Assembly (NCBI RefSeq): GCF_001857965.1
Contig: NZ_CP017774.1
Coordinates: forward strand, 744,001-808,000
Length of the DNA: 64,000 bases
DNA from: Flavobacterium commune
GTDB taxonomy: Bacteria > Bacteroidota > Bacteroidia > Flavobacteriales > Flavobacteriaceae
Direction of reading: 5' to 3'
The position numbers and the translations under genes are program-made. Positions 16,839 to 25,873 of the stretch are shown piece by piece. The notes under the pieces are model-generated. The model was not told where the DNA came from and ran no database searches. It saw nothing but the letters and a program-made list of their open reading frames with translations. The stretch's first letter is position 1, and the number at the start of each line of letters is the position of its first letter.

Positions 16839-17618
16839 CTAAAATTTATTTAGTAAACCTAGTTTGATTAACCAGTTTATTTTACGCGATTTTCTTAAAT
16901 TTCTTAGTACTCTTTGCAATCTAAAATTCTCCTTTAAATCATTCAGCAAAACAGAGAATTCTACTTCTAAAACTGCTTTCCTTTCTGCTGCAATTAAAGC
17001 ATGATTTTCTTCTAAAGAACTAATACCTCCTTTATAAAAAGTCGAAAACACATCAGCAACTTTTCGGTAAGTACAATTGTATTTTAAAATTGCCATCAGT
17101 AAAAATTTCCAATCAGCAACTATTTTTAAATCCTCATCATAATAACCCAGTTTATCAAACACTTCTTTTTTAATAAAAGTACATTGATGACAAGGCAAAT
17201 TGTTATGAAGATAATAAAAAGAAAATTCTTTTGGGTTTTCTAAAGTGAATGAAGATTCATTATCCACCACATTGATATCAAAATAAATAAAATCTTCATC
17301 TTTTAATTGATTTTGAACCTTAAACAATGAAGAAGTACCATTCAAATGATCTCCACTATTCAAAAAAAGTAAGTATTCCCCAGTAGCTACTTTAATTCCT
17401 TTATTCATGGCATTGTAAATCCCTTTATCGGGTTCGCTCACCCAATAATCAAAATATTCTTTTTGACTTTCAATATATGTTGCACTTCCATCAGTTGAAC
17501 CACCATCAATAACAATATACTCCAACTCTTTCCAAGTTTGACTAACAACACTCTCGACCGTTTTTTTTAAACCTTCCAGATTGTTGTAATTGATGGTTAT
17601 GATGGATAATTTAGGCAT
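16839..17618 (-). CDS. Glycosyltransferase family 2 (WcaA-like), first member of the duplicated GT2-gmd-fcl module
   Basis: This 259-residue protein has MPKLSIITINYNNLEGLKKT (1-20), ELEYIVIDGGSTDGSATYIE (about 32-51), YWVSEPDKGIYNAMNKGI (about 58-75) and YLLFLNSGDHLNG (about 82-94). It is a close paralogue of the genes at 15081 and 55111, sharing the C-terminal LIKLGLLNKF-type ending with the former. It follows gmd by two bases. The same order, GT2 after gmd after fcl, recurs at 55111-57926. That suggests it transfers fucose made by its neighbours, but this is inference. Confidence 0.9.
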   Translation of the reverse strand: MPKLSIITINYNNLEGLKKTVESVVSQTWKELEYIVIDGGSTDGSATYIESQKEYFDYWVSEPDKGIYNAMNKGIKVATGEYLLFLNSGDHLNGTSSLFKVQNQLKDEDFIYFDINVVDNESSFTLENPKEFSFYYLHNNLPCHQCTFIKKEVFDKLGYYDEDLKIVADWKFLLMAILKYNCTYRKVADVFSTFYKGGISSLEENHALIAAERKAVLEVEFSVLLNDLKENFRLQRVLRNLRKSRKINWLIKLGLLNKF

Positions 17619-17620
17619 TT

Positions 17621-18688
17621 TTAATTCTTTTTTGCAATTTCTAAATCACTTAGCACCATTTCTTTGACCATTGAAGCCAAATCATATTCTAATGTCCAAC
17701 CTAATTGACTCACAGCCTTAGTTGGATTACCTATTAACAAATCTACTTCGGTAGGACGATAATAGTTAGTATCCACCTTTACCACTATGCTCCCTATTGG
17801 TAATTCCAATTCTGGATTATGGCATTGTTTTATGATTCCAACTTCATTTTCATTTGCTCCTGTAAATTCCAGTTCGACACCACATTCAGCAAATGCCATA
17901 CTCACAAACTCACGAACCGAAGTGGTTTTTCCGGTTGCAATCACAAAATCTTCTGCCTTTGGCTGTTGCATCATCAACCACATGGCTCTTACATAATCTT
18001 TAGCATGTCCCCAATCGCGTTGGGCATTTAAGTTCCCTAAAAACAAACAATCCTGTTTACCCAGCACAATACGTGCCACAGCCATGGTTATTTTTCGGGT
18101 CACAAAGGTTTCGCCCCTACGAGGTGATTCATGATTAAAAAGAATACCATTACAGGCATACATATTATAGGCTTCCCGATAATTTTTCACAATCCAAAAT
18201 CCATATAATTTAGCCACTCCATAAGGTGAACGAGGATAAAAAGGAGTAGTCTCTGACTGAGGGACTTCTTGTACAGAACCATATAATTCCGAAGTAGAAG
18301 CTTGGTAAAATCTCGTTTTATTGGTCAGCCCTAAAATCCGAATGGCTTCCAGAATTCTTAAAACACCTATTCCATCTACATTAGCCACATATTCAGGAGA
18401 ATCAAAACTAACCTTTACATGAGACATGGCTCCAAGATTGTAAATCTCGTCGGGTTGTACTTCCTGAATAATTCTGATAATATTAGTTGCATCAGACAAA
18501 TCACCATAGTGTAATTTGAAATTTACATTTTCTTCATGTAAATCCATATACAAATGATCGATACGTTGGGTATTAAAAGAAGAGGCTCTCCTTTTTATAC
18601 CATGTACTTCATAGCCTTTTTCTAATAACAATTCGGCTAAATAAGATCCGTCCTGTCCTGTAATACCTGTTATTAAAGCCTTTTTCAT
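17621..18688 (-). CDS. gmd: GDP-mannose 4,6-dehydratase (copy 1)
   Basis: Gmd converts GDP-D-mannose to GDP-4-keto-6-deoxy-D-mannose, the first step to GDP-L-fucose. The 355 residues show the NADP-binding [20 protein letters not shown] (8-27), the Gmd hallmark [16 protein letters not shown] (about 32-47) and STSELYG (about 131-137). The catalytic YxxxK is in [13 protein letters not shown] (about 153-165), followed by [20 protein letters not shown]. The length is normal. It lies 80 bases downstream of an fcl gene. A second copy at 55909 differs mainly by a short insertion after the STSELYG motif. Confidence 0.97.
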   Translation of the reverse strand: MKKALITGITGQDGSYLAELLLEKGYEVHGIKRRASSFNTQRIDHLYMDLHEENVNFKLHYGDLSDATNIIRIIQEVQPDEIYNLGAMSHVKVSFDSPEYVANVDGIGVLRILEAIRILGLTNKTRFYQASTSELYGSVQEVPQSETTPFYPRSPYGVAKLYGFWIVKNYREAYNMYACNGILFNHESPRRGETFVTRKITMAVARIVLGKQDCLFLGNLNAQRDWGHAKDYVRAMWLMMQQPKAEDFVIATGKTTSVREFVSMAFAECGVELEFTGANENEVGIIKQCHNPELELPIGSIVVKVDTNYYRPTEVDLLIGNPTKAVSQLGWTLEYDLASMVKEMVLSDLEIAKKN

Positions 18689-18768
18689 TGTTTACTCCTG
18701 CTGTTATATCGTTTTTTGTAATCCTATAAAAAATAGGCTATCTTTCAAAACTTATTTAAAATTGAAAT

Positions 18769-19692
18769 TTATAACACGAATTTTTCTTCATACACCTTAG
18801 CGATTCCTTTTTCTAAAGGAATTGTAGCTTTCCAACCCATTTGATTGATTTTAGACACATCCATCAATTTTCTTGGGGTTCCGTTAGGTTTTGAGGTATC
18901 CCAAATTACCTCTCCTTCATAACCTACAATATTTTTCACTAAATATGCTAATTCTTTTATGGATAAATCCATTCCAATTCCTACATTTACATGTCCTAAA
19001 TTATCATACTGCTGGATTAAAAAATGACAAGCTTCGGCTAAATCATCCACATGCAAAAATTCTCTTAAAGGAGAACCATCACCCCATAAAGTAACTTCAG
19101 GATAATTATTGATTTTAGCTTCATGAAATTTCCGCAATAGGGCTGGTAAGACATGTGAGTTTTGCAAATCGTAATTATCATTAGGTCCATATAAATTAGT
19201 GGGCATTGCCGAAATAAAATTACAGCCGTACTGACTTCTATAGGCATCACACATTTTAATACCTGCAATTTTAGCTATGGCATAAGGCTCGTTAGTAGGT
19301 TCTAATAAACCCGTTAATAAATAATCTTCTTTTAAAGGTTGTGGCGCTAATTTAGGATAAATACAGCTCGAACCCAAAAACAATAATTTCTTAACCTTAT
19401 GCAAATAGCTTTGATGAATTACATTATTTTGAATCATCAAATTGTCATATAAAAAGTCTGCTCTATAGGTGTTATTGGCTATTATGCCTCCTACTTTTGC
19501 AGCTGCCAGAAATACATAGTCAGGTTGTTCCTGAGTAAAAAAAGCTGCTACAGCTACAGTATCTCTTAAATCAAGTTCAGATGAAGTGCGAGTAACTATA
19601 TTATAAAACCCTCTACCTATAAGATTTCTATAAATGGCACTACCTACCATGCCGTTGTGACCCGCAATATATATTTTGGAGTTGATGTTCAT
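18769..19692 (-). CDS. fcl: GDP-L-fucose synthase (copy 1)
   Basis: This bifunctional epimerase/reductase turns GDP-4-keto-6-deoxymannose into GDP-L-fucose. The 307 residues contain [20 protein letters not shown] (8-27), ELDLRD (about 40), AAAKVGGI (about 63), [20 protein letters not shown] (about 106-125), the catalytic YxxxK in [20 protein letters not shown] (about 133-152), and [12 protein letters not shown]. The gene starts the first gmd module and lies 38 bases after a DUF5672 gene. The substrate GDP-mannose is supplied by the manC gene at 61272. Confidence 0.97.
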   Translation of the reverse strand: MNINSKIYIAGHNGMVGSAIYRNLIGRGFYNIVTRTSSELDLRDTVAVAAFFTQEQPDYVFLAAAKVGGIIANNTYRADFLYDNLMIQNNVIHQSYLHKVKKLLFLGSSCIYPKLAPQPLKEDYLLTGLLEPTNEPYAIAKIAGIKMCDAYRSQYGCNFISAMPTNLYGPNDNYDLQNSHVLPALLRKFHEAKINNYPEVTLWGDGSPLREFLHVDDLAEACHFLIQQYDNLGHVNVGIGMDLSIKELAYLVKNIVGYEGEVIWDTSKPNGTPRKLMDVSKINQMGWKATIPLEKGIAKVYEEKFVL

Positions 19693-19730
19693 CTTGATAT
19701 CTAACTATAACTTATTAATTTCATCTTTTT

Positions 19731-20546
19731 TCAAAGCATATACCCCTCTACTTGCATAAACGGTTTCCAAAACTCAAAATTATATTTCCACCAAGCGTGA
19801 CAGCCCATAGGCAATTTTTCGTGATTTATTTCATAAAGATATTCTGGTTTAACTTCAAATGCAAATTGTAAGGCTTCTTCAATCGGAGCTATCTTAAAAT
19901 CTTTTATTTCTTTAGTAAAAATTTCAGCTATAAAAGCATCTTCATTTTTATGTATTCCCAATTGTATTGTATAATTTTCCCCCCAATAAATGCGTAAATA
20001 ATTAAGCCATGTTGACAACTTAAATGCCAATTTGTTTGTTTTTCCAAAAGTATGATAGGCAGATTCTTTAATGTATATTTTTTTTATGGCTCTTTGCATG
20101 ACTTTTACATTCCGCAATGAAAAACCTGAATTCCCCACTCCTAAAAACTCATCAGTTGGATTATCAAAACCTACAAACCAAGGTGCTCCTATATAATCAT
20201 AAGCTTTATTACACCAATGCAAAAGCTCATCTTTAAATACAAAAGCATCTAATTCATAGGTTAATAAAAACTCATAATCAGCAAACAATTTATAAAAAAA
20301 CTGGCTCAATTTGAGCTTGTTGTATTTTTCTACTGATGATTGCCAAATTGGATCTATAAAAACCACTTCAAAAACAGGAACTACTGCTTTGTATTTATTG
20401 AGATTCAATCCCTCAGGAGCTAGTATTCTAATCGGATGCTTTCCTAGAACCTTATAACATTGCTGAAACGATATCAACTCTAATTTACTTGGGGTTTCAG
20501 AATGTATAGGTATTACAACAACTACTTTTTTATTGTTTCTAGCCAT
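19731..20546 (-). CDS. DUF5672 family putative glycosyltransferase
   Basis: The 271 residues match the DUF5672 pattern found in surface glycan loci. They start with VVVVIPIHSETPSKLELISF (8-27), then YEFLLTYELDAFVFKDELLH (about 91-110), where the acidic ELDAF takes the place of a DxD. YDYIGAPWF (about 117-125) and GVGNSGFSLRNVKVM (about 134-148) follow. The family is presumed to be GT-A-like because it is found only in such loci, but the activity is not proven. It overlaps the GT8-like gene upstream by eight bases. Confidence 0.82.
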   Translation of the reverse strand: MARNNKKVVVVIPIHSETPSKLELISFQQCYKVLGKHPIRILAPEGLNLNKYKAVVPVFEVVFIDPIWQSSVEKYNKLKLSQFFYKLFADYEFLLTYELDAFVFKDELLHWCNKAYDYIGAPWFVGFDNPTDEFLGVGNSGFSLRNVKVMQRAIKKIYIKESAYHTFGKTNKLAFKLSTWLNYLRIYWGENYTIQLGIHKNEDAFIAEIFTKEIKDFKIAPIEEALQFAFEVKPEYLYEINHEKLPMGCHAWWKYNFEFWKPFMQVEGYML

Positions 20547-21528
20547 ACACTAAAACTTTAACTGCCTTTTTTATTCTATTCCCTATTTTAGTCCATAATG
20601 TTTTTTTCTTTTTAATCACTTTGTTAACTATTACCTTAGGGTAATAAAAAACACTCAGATTAGCAATTATGCGTACATTATTATCTAAAAGTCTTTGCTG
20701 ATAATCAGCAAACAGAGGAATTAAATCAGGTCTGGTATTAAAATCAAATCTTGTTAGATAAGAACATATTTGTTCCGGTTTATCGAATTTATAACTACTA
20801 AAATGAAAAAATCGCAATGGATATTCTTCATTAACAAAGTATTTCTCGTCTTTCACAGAAAGTTCCCTTTCATGTAAATTCCAATTAGCCATATTATACC
20901 CCGGATGTTTCAAAATACAATAGTTATCAAATAAGGTGGGTACATAATTAATCCATAATTGATCATAAAACATATTTCTGGAAAAATCAGCAAAGCCATA
21001 TTTTACGACTCTTGCTCCCCACCAATCCAGAAACTCTTTGACCTTCTCATATTGACTCAAAGCAATAAATCCCAAATTAAAAACACCGCCTCTTAAAGTA
21101 TGATAATCGGTAGGAGCATACTCATCATCAATAGGTTTACAAATATGAGGAGTTAACACTATATTTTTCTTGTCAAGAACATCAAAAACCTCTTCAAAAT
21201 GACTGCATACTAAAATATCGGGGTCAATATAGAGTAACTTTTCCGATTTAAAAACGGTAAATAAATGATGAAAATAAAAGGGTTTAACAGCGGTATTCAG
21301 TTCTACTATATTGTATTTAGTATTCAACTCTTCAAAACAAGGAATTTGTAATTCTTCTACAGGGATAATTATAAATTTAGAAAAAACAGTATAGTCAAAA
21401 GAAGCATCCAATTTATCCACTAATCCAATAATGAACTTTGCCTCTGGATGGTATTCCAAAAAAGAATCCCCAAGTGTTTTAGCCTGAGCCAAATAGTTAT
21501 TGGAACATATAGTAAATGCTATTTTCAT
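20539..21528 (-). CDS. GT8-like glycosyltransferase
   Basis: I start the gene at the ATG 21526-21528, giving 329 residues beginning MKIAFTICSNNYLAQAKTLG. An ATG five codons upstream (21543) is also open but adds only MFNKH. The GT-A features are EAKFIIGLVDKL (about 28-39), a stretch of AVKPFYFHHLF, and EKLLYIDPDILV (about 98-109) with DPD as the metal site. LRGGVFNLGFIAL and NMFYDQLWINYVPTLF fit the GT8/glycogenin-like core. FHFSSYKFDKPEQIC (about 239) marks the C-terminal HF motif. The C-terminal 30 residues are lysine-rich. Sugar specificity unknown. Confidence 0.8.
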   Translation of the reverse strand: MKIAFTICSNNYLAQAKTLGDSFLEYHPEAKFIIGLVDKLDASFDYTVFSKFIIIPVEELQIPCFEELNTKYNIVELNTAVKPFYFHHLFTVFKSEKLLYIDPDILVCSHFEEVFDVLDKKNIVLTPHICKPIDDEYAPTDYHTLRGGVFNLGFIALSQYEKVKEFLDWWGARVVKYGFADFSRNMFYDQLWINYVPTLFDNYCILKHPGYNMANWNLHERELSVKDEKYFVNEEYPLRFFHFSSYKFDKPEQICSYLTRFDFNTRPDLIPLFADYQQRLLDNNVRIIANLSVFYYPKVIVNKVIKKKKTLWTKIGNRIKKAVKVLVYG

Positions 21529-21543
21529 ATGCTTATTAAACAA

Positions 21544-22455
21544 TTATTTTTCATTATCTAAAAACTCAACTAGCCTTACAAATTTTATATATTTTTCATC
21601 TACCAAATATGACAATTCATTTAAAGAATATACAACATTATCCGTTTTTTTTAATTCATCTAATATTAATGGAAGTTCATCGTCTATTTTATTACCATCA
21701 GTTTCTATTATACTATAATGCTTATCGTGATGTTTACTCATTTCATAAGTCCAATCTCTAGTATTAAAATTCAAACTATATAATTCCTCTTCAAAAAAAT
21801 AATCGGATGAATTAAAATCTACACCAGCTAACAAAATCGTCTTGTTTGGATAACAAATGGAAATGTAATTTAAAACAGTTGAAAAACTCCCTTTAAAATG
21901 ATACAAAGGATCTACTAATGATTTTGACCATTTATTACCTCTTGCTATACTATCCTGTATCCTTATAAATTCAATTTTAGACTCTTTAGACATAAGATTA
22001 TATCTATTAACCGGATTTATAGTAATGGAATGACTGATATAAAAATTTAACCTATTAAAAGTATCAACATTTATTTTTTTTATAGTAAATCTCCCAATTT
22101 TCACTAAATAATGAACTAAAAAAATTTTAAAAAAATTAAAAGCTTTATTAATCCAGAATGCTGCATAATTAGTAAATACAAATCCTTTGTAATTTTCAGA
22201 AAGTATAAAAGTCATCTTTTTTAATTTATTTTTCCTGAATAATTTAAAAATATAATTCAACATTCTTATGGATGATTCATCATAATCATCATGAAAATAA
22301 ACATGACTAGGCTCTATTCCTGCAAGTTCATAAAAAGCAGCAAACTTGTTAATACCTATTTTAACCTCACAAGTATTTAATAATTCACGTTCTGTTTTAG
22401 TTAAGTTTAAAATACTTTTACCAGAACCTAAAACCAAAACACAATCTTTTAACAT
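21544..22455 (-). CDS. Unassigned Rossmann-like protein resembling GT42 sialyltransferases
   Basis: I do not recognise this 303-residue protein with certainty. The N-terminus LVLGSGKSILNLTKTERELL (8-27) followed by VKIGINKFAAF and SHVYFHDDYDES resembles the nucleotide-binding start of GT42 enzymes such as Cst-II (a GxGxS turn, then an RxN/GxN strand). The segment KGSFSTVLNYISICYPNKTI (about 187-206) with LLAGVDFNSSDYFF resembles their SG/CGIDF region. A histidine pair, SKHHDKHYS (about 240-248), lies where GT42 has its catalytic histidine. CMP-nonulosonate genes are in the same locus, which makes a sialyltransferase reasonable, but MptE/DUF115-like proteins share the same first motif. Strongly AT-rich. 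Confidence 0.45.
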   Translation of the reverse strand: MLKDCVLVLGSGKSILNLTKTERELLNTCEVKIGINKFAAFYELAGIEPSHVYFHDDYDESSIRMLNYIFKLFRKNKLKKMTFILSENYKGFVFTNYAAFWINKAFNFFKIFLVHYLVKIGRFTIKKINVDTFNRLNFYISHSITINPVNRYNLMSKESKIEFIRIQDSIARGNKWSKSLVDPLYHFKGSFSTVLNYISICYPNKTILLAGVDFNSSDYFFEEELYSLNFNTRDWTYEMSKHHDKHYSIIETDGNKIDDELPLILDELKKTDNVVYSLNELSYLVDEKYIKFVRLVEFLDNEK

Positions 22456-22495
22456 AAACTATTTTAAATTATTTTATAAAAAAACAAGTCAAACT

Positions 22496-23326
22496 TTAAA
22501 CAATACTTTGTGTTGTTTTTTTATTCCATATTTGAAAATTACCATCTCTAAGTAATAATTCAAATCCAATACTCTCTAAAATATTTTCACATATTTTTGC
22601 TTCCTCTTGAGTTAAAATATTAGCAAACGGATGTACCTCAAGAAATATTCTTTTAAAACTGGAAAGACTTTCTTTAAAGTTTTTAAAAAAATCTAATTCA
22701 CCCCCTTCAATATCCATAACTAGAGTATTAAATTCTATGTTGTATTTTTTTTTTAAAAAATCAATATCAACCCCATTTACAGTAATTTTATTGGTTGTTT
22801 TTCTTTTAGTACTTCCTCCAACAATTAAATTATGAATATAAAAAACGTTTTCTTTTTTTAGTGAAATAATAGAATTTTCTACAAAAAACGAACAATTGTT
22901 TTCCTCCCTATTTTTCTTAATCCAATTAATCAATTTAGGATTTGCTTCTAATGTGACTTGTTGAGTTTTATCTGTTAATATTTTATTTATCAAACAAGAA
23001 ACATATCCTATGCACCCACCTAACTCTAATACTTTTGCATCATTTGCTAAATACTTTTCAAGATATTTTGCTTCTTCTACTTCATATTGATTTAACACAA
23101 ATCTTCCTCTAAATTTAAAGTCTGTTAGATTAAATGGAATATGAATTTTTATACCTTGACTATAATAGTTTCTTTTAAAAATGGTAAAATAAACACCTGC
23201 AAGAAACAACTTTGTTTTCATCTTTTGGTCGCACAAATATTGCCTAAACAACTTATACTTTTTTAAGTTGTTTTTTAAGATATCAAGTAATTTGTTTGGA
23301 AGATATTTTTTAAGATATTTTTTCAT
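22496..23326 (-). CDS. FkbM family methyltransferase
   Basis: The 276-residue protein has a basic N-terminus rich in lysine and tyrosine, then the SAM-binding motif DAKVLELGGCIGYVSCL (about 94-110), QVTLEANPKLINWIKKN (about 120-136) and the FkbM signature NTLVMDIEGGELDFFKNFKE (about 198-217). It probably O-methylates a sugar. The frame contains a run of ten A (22745-22754 as T on the plus strand) next to six T, at the codons for DFLKKKYN. It is a likely polymerase-slippage site. A closely similar role is expected for the FkbM gene at 11177, but sequence similarity between the two looks low outside the motifs. Confidence 0.88.
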   Translation of the reverse strand: MKKYLKKYLPNKLLDILKNNLKKYKLFRQYLCDQKMKTKLFLAGVYFTIFKRNYYSQGIKIHIPFNLTDFKFRGRFVLNQYEVEEAKYLEKYLANDAKVLELGGCIGYVSCLINKILTDKTQQVTLEANPKLINWIKKNREENNCSFFVENSIISLKKENVFYIHNLIVGGSTKRKTTNKITVNGVDIDFLKKKYNIEFNTLVMDIEGGELDFFKNFKESLSSFKRIFLEVHPFANILTQEEAKICENILESIGFELLLRDGNFQIWNKKTTQSIV

Positions 23327-23366
23327 ATTACAATTTCATCTAATTTACCCCAACTACGACTAAACA

Positions 23367-24548
23367 TCAATTTAATTTAGTTAAATATGTTTCTAATAAA
23401 AAGGTTGGAAGATCTTCAATTTCAGATTCAACAAATAATTGTTGGACATTATTTATCCGATAAATAATATTGTTATTAAATGACTGATTAACTGTTACAT
23501 TTATTGAATACACCCCCCTTGACAATTGCATTTTTTTGTGACAAAAATTCAATATATACTTTTGTCTATCTATTGTTAAAAACTCTTCTTTATAATACAT
23601 CAATGCAATTGGTTTATTTTCCTTATCAAAGAGACTAATTGAAAAATAAGGCATTTTACTAAGTTTCTTGTTTACAAAAGAAATTGTGAAATTAAAATCA
23701 TCATTCCAATTTATCGTATTATTATATGCTTCTATTTTAAATTCAAAATCTTCAATTACCTTATCATCAACAAGTATACTTTGATTATTGTTTACAAACT
23801 TACCATAATACATATTAACACCTTTGGCAACATCAAAACCCTGAAATTCAACCTTCCCGTGTTCCATTAAAATAATTTGATTACAAATTCTAGAAATCAT
23901 TGACATTGAATGTGAAACAAAAATAATTGCTGTATTCGGTATTATTTTATCTATTTGTTTATAACACTTCATAACAAAGCCCAAATCCCCCACAGCCAAA
24001 ACCTCATCTATTATCAGTACATCGGGTTCCATTTGAGCAGCTACTGCAAAACCCAAACGCACTTTCATACCTGAGCTGTAGTTTTGTACCGGCATATCAA
24101 TAAATTCTTCCAGCTCGGCAAAAGCAATGATAGCATCGAGTTTTTGGTCGATTTCTTTTTTGGTAAAACCTATTACGGCGGCATTGTTATAGATATTTTC
24201 CCTTCCAGAAAGAATAGGGTTAAATCCCGCTCCTAATTCTATCAAAGCTCCTATTTTTCCTTTGATGGTAATAGTGCCTTCATCGGGCGAAATTAAGCCA
24301 TTAAGCATTTTGAGTAAGGTGCTTTTTCCTGCTCCGTTGTGTCCTATAAGTCCCAGGCATTCACCACGGCGCACTTCAAAACTAATGTCTTTTACTGCCC
24401 AGAATTCGTCTTTTCGCAAGTCTTTGTTTTGCTCTCTGCCTGTAATGCCGCTTATTAAATCCTGTACGCCGTAGAACAGACTTTTCTTTAAGCTCTTGGC
24501 AAATTTCTTAGAGACGTTTTCTGCTTTTATTAATACTTCTGCTTCCAT
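23367..24548 (-). CDS. wzt: Polysaccharide ABC exporter ATP-binding subunit (Wzt-like)
   Basis: Residues 1 to about 245 are an ABC ATPase of the RfbB/TagH/Wzt type. The parts are Walker A GLIGHNGAGKSTLLKMLNG (about 66-84), the Q-loop region GALIELGAGFNP, signature NYSSGMKVRLGFAVAAQ, Walker B PDVLIIDEVLAVGD and the H-loop FVSHSM. The remaining 145 residues look like a Wzt C-terminal beta-sandwich, which in O9a-type systems recognises the glycan's terminal modification. The family drives export of undecaprenyl-linked glycans across the inner membrane. Its start overlaps the wzm stop by one base. Two FkbM methyltransferases in the same unit could provide a chain cap, a known signal for Wzt in some systems. 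Confidence 0.93.
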   Translation of the reverse strand: MEAEVLIKAENVSKKFAKSLKKSLFYGVQDLISGITGREQNKDLRKDEFWAVKDISFEVRRGECLGLIGHNGAGKSTLLKMLNGLISPDEGTITIKGKIGALIELGAGFNPILSGRENIYNNAAVIGFTKKEIDQKLDAIIAFAELEEFIDMPVQNYSSGMKVRLGFAVAAQMEPDVLIIDEVLAVGDLGFVMKCYKQIDKIIPNTAIIFVSHSMSMISRICNQIILMEHGKVEFQGFDVAKGVNMYYGKFVNNNQSILVDDKVIEDFEFKIEAYNNTINWNDDFNFTISFVNKKLSKMPYFSISLFDKENKPIALMYYKEEFLTIDRQKYILNFCHKKMQLSRGVYSINVTVNQSFNNNIIYRINNVQQLFVESEIEDLPTFLLETYLTKLN

Positions 24549-25387
24549 TAGGCACTCATTCTTTCGGTGATAATAGGCATCGAAACCCGATACACTACCA
24601 TGGCAATTAGACTTAAAAACAATGTAACTACTAAAAACCCCAACCAGAAAAAACCGTTTTCTATAGGCATTCCTGTAAGTGTATTTCTAATATCGGTAAT
24701 AATATAACTCAACGGATTGATTTTCATAATGGCGTGCATCAAGCCGCTTTTAGGTATCACGTACAATACGGGTGTAATGTACATAAGAAGTTGAAGTCCT
24801 ATAGGAATGAATTTACTAATGTCGTTGTATAAAATTCCAATGGGTGAAATAATAATACCAATACTGATAAAAAAGAGCATAACCAGGAACAAAAAAGGTA
24901 AAAACAACAACATGGATGTGGCAGGGATTACCTGAAAATAAAGGATAAAAAACAGAATCATGGTCAGTTTTATCAAAAAATTGAATCCTATCTTAATCAG
25001 TCCTAAGCTTATCAAAGCTTCTTTCTCAAAATTAATTTTGGTAATAATTCCTCTGTTGCCATTAATGGTTCCCATGGGCATATTCAGGCATTCGCCAAAA
25101 ATAGACCAAATGGCAGTTCCCACCAAAGCAAATAAGGGATAAGGAATGTTGGTAGGCGTTAACTGTATGGTTCCTGAACTTTGTAAAAAGATCCAAACCA
25201 TCGCATTCATAATCACTGGCAATATTACCCAAAAGATACCAAAAATGGATTGGCGGTGCTGAGATGTAATGTCGCGCCTGGCCAGTTGTTTAGCCAAATG
25301 AAAGGAACTGCGGTAGCCTTTGAGGCTTTTGAGCAGGATTTCTTTGATGCTGTATTTTGTACTATTTGAATAAATTCGGGTTTCCAA
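24548..25387 (-). CDS. wzm: Polysaccharide ABC exporter permease (Wzm-like)
   Basis: The 279-residue ABC-2 type permease has about six membrane segments. The cytoplasmic N-terminus contains the family element LAKQLARRDITSQHRQSIFG (about 33-52) before the first membrane span (IFWVILPVIMNAMVWIFLQ). NPLSYIITDIRNTLTGMPIE (about 224-243) is the conserved loop before the last spans. With Wzt it forms the channel for a lipid-linked polysaccharide. It is the first gene of the left-hand minus-strand run and faces the plus-strand phosphatase across a 486-base repeat-filled gap. A TAnnTTTG box lies about 90 bases upstream. Confidence 0.93.
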   Translation of the reverse strand: METRIYSNSTKYSIKEILLKSLKGYRSSFHLAKQLARRDITSQHRQSIFGIFWVILPVIMNAMVWIFLQSSGTIQLTPTNIPYPLFALVGTAIWSIFGECLNMPMGTINGNRGIITKINFEKEALISLGLIKIGFNFLIKLTMILFFILYFQVIPATSMLLFLPFLFLVMLFFISIGIIISPIGILYNDISKFIPIGLQLLMYITPVLYVIPKSGLMHAIMKINPLSYIITDIRNTLTGMPIENGFFWLGFLVVTLFLSLIAMVVYRVSMPIITERMSA

Positions 25388-25475
25388 TGCTACTTGTTTT
25401 GTTTATTCTTGGATAAGAAATAAAATCGATATCTTACTGCTATGGGTAAATATACTACCCAATTTTTAGTATCAC

Positions 25476-25483
25476 CAAATATA
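25476..25483 (-). promoter_or_regulatory. Candidate promoter of the wzm-wzt run
   Basis: On the minus strand this is TATATTTG, a full match to TAnnTTTG, about 90 bases upstream of the wzm start. A T-rich stretch rather than a clear TTG lies at the -33 distance. As wzm heads a long same-strand run after a divergent gene, a promoter is expected here. Confidence 0.45.
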
Positions 25484-25537
25484 TCCGACTACTGACGTAA
25501 AAAATGGTTAAAAAATGCGGTTTCGATAGTAAAATTC

Positions 25538-25604
25538 TTCTCAGTTGTCAGTTCTCAGTTGTCAATTTTGGGTTGAGAGTTGTGAGTTGAGAGCTGTGGG
25601 TTGA
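25538..25604. repeat. TTGTCAGTTCTCAG-type repeat tract
   Basis: The tract is made of variants of TTCTCAGTTGTCAGTTCTCA and GTTGAGAGTTGTGAGTTGAG. Related TTGTCAGTTGAGAGTTTTCA sequence recurs at 62282-62332 upstream of manC. It belongs to the degenerate short tandem repeats that fill the gap 25388-25873. Confidence 0.6.
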
Positions 25605-25617
25605 ATTTCTTTTCTTG

Positions 25618-25641
25618 CCCCTACCCCTAAAGGGGAAAAGA
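25618..25641. repeat. CCCCT hairpin (relative of the CCCCTCT repeats)
   Basis: CCCCTACCCCTAAAGGGGAA contains the hairpin CCCCT (25624-25628) / AGGGG (25631-25635). It resembles the CCCCTCT repeats at both ends of the window and the CCCTCCCTAAAGGGTGG at 31098-31115. It is not followed by a T run on either strand that would make it a strong terminator. Confidence 0.45.
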
Positions 25642-25680
25642 AATTAAGACGTGGTTTCTAATGCTATACATTATAATTTT

Positions 25681-25712
25681 CGGCTTCCGCCGCAGCGGAT
25701 TGGGGAAAATCG
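25681..25712. repeat. CCGCCGCAGCGG repeat, copy 1
   Basis: CGGCTTCCGCCGCAGCGGAT continues TGGGGAAAATCG. An inverted relative lies at 32107-32134 (TTTTCCCCGATCCGCCGCGG, then CGGAAG), and a diverged one near 31028-31055. The GC-rich block stands out in AT-rich DNA. Confidence 0.6.
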
Positions 25713-25721
25713 AAAATTATT

Positions 25722-25858
25722 CACTTCTAACCTCTAACTTCTAACCTCTAACTTCCATCTCCTAACTTCTTTTTTCTGCTTTCTGTATTCTAAATTCTGC
25801 TACTTCTTTCTTCCCTCTTCTAACTTCCAACTTCTAACTCCTAACTTCCTCTTCTTTT
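25722..25858. repeat. TTCTAACCTCTAAC short tandem repeat tract, copy 1
   Basis: The tract consists of imperfect 7-9 base units such as CTTCTAACCTCTAACTTCTA and CTTCCAACTTCTAACTCCTA. One strand is almost pure pyrimidine. It ends four bases before the promoter box of the plus-strand phosphatase gene. Sister tracts are at 31129 and 38837. Confidence 0.7.
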
Positions 25859-25861
25859 CCC

Positions 25862-25869
25862 TATCTTTG
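25862..25869 (+). promoter_or_regulatory. -7 promoter box directly before the phosphatase start
   Basis: TATCTTTG fits TAnnTTTG and ends four bases before the ATG at 25874. If transcription starts at the usual distance, the mRNA would have almost no leader. No TTG -33 element is seen, because the pyrimidine repeat tract occupies that position. Confidence 0.5.
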
Positions 25870-25873
25870 CAAT

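Noticed and set aside
25722..25858. CRISPR-like array of short units
   Set aside because: The units are 7-14 bases, imperfect and without spacers of constant length; they are simple tandem repeats.
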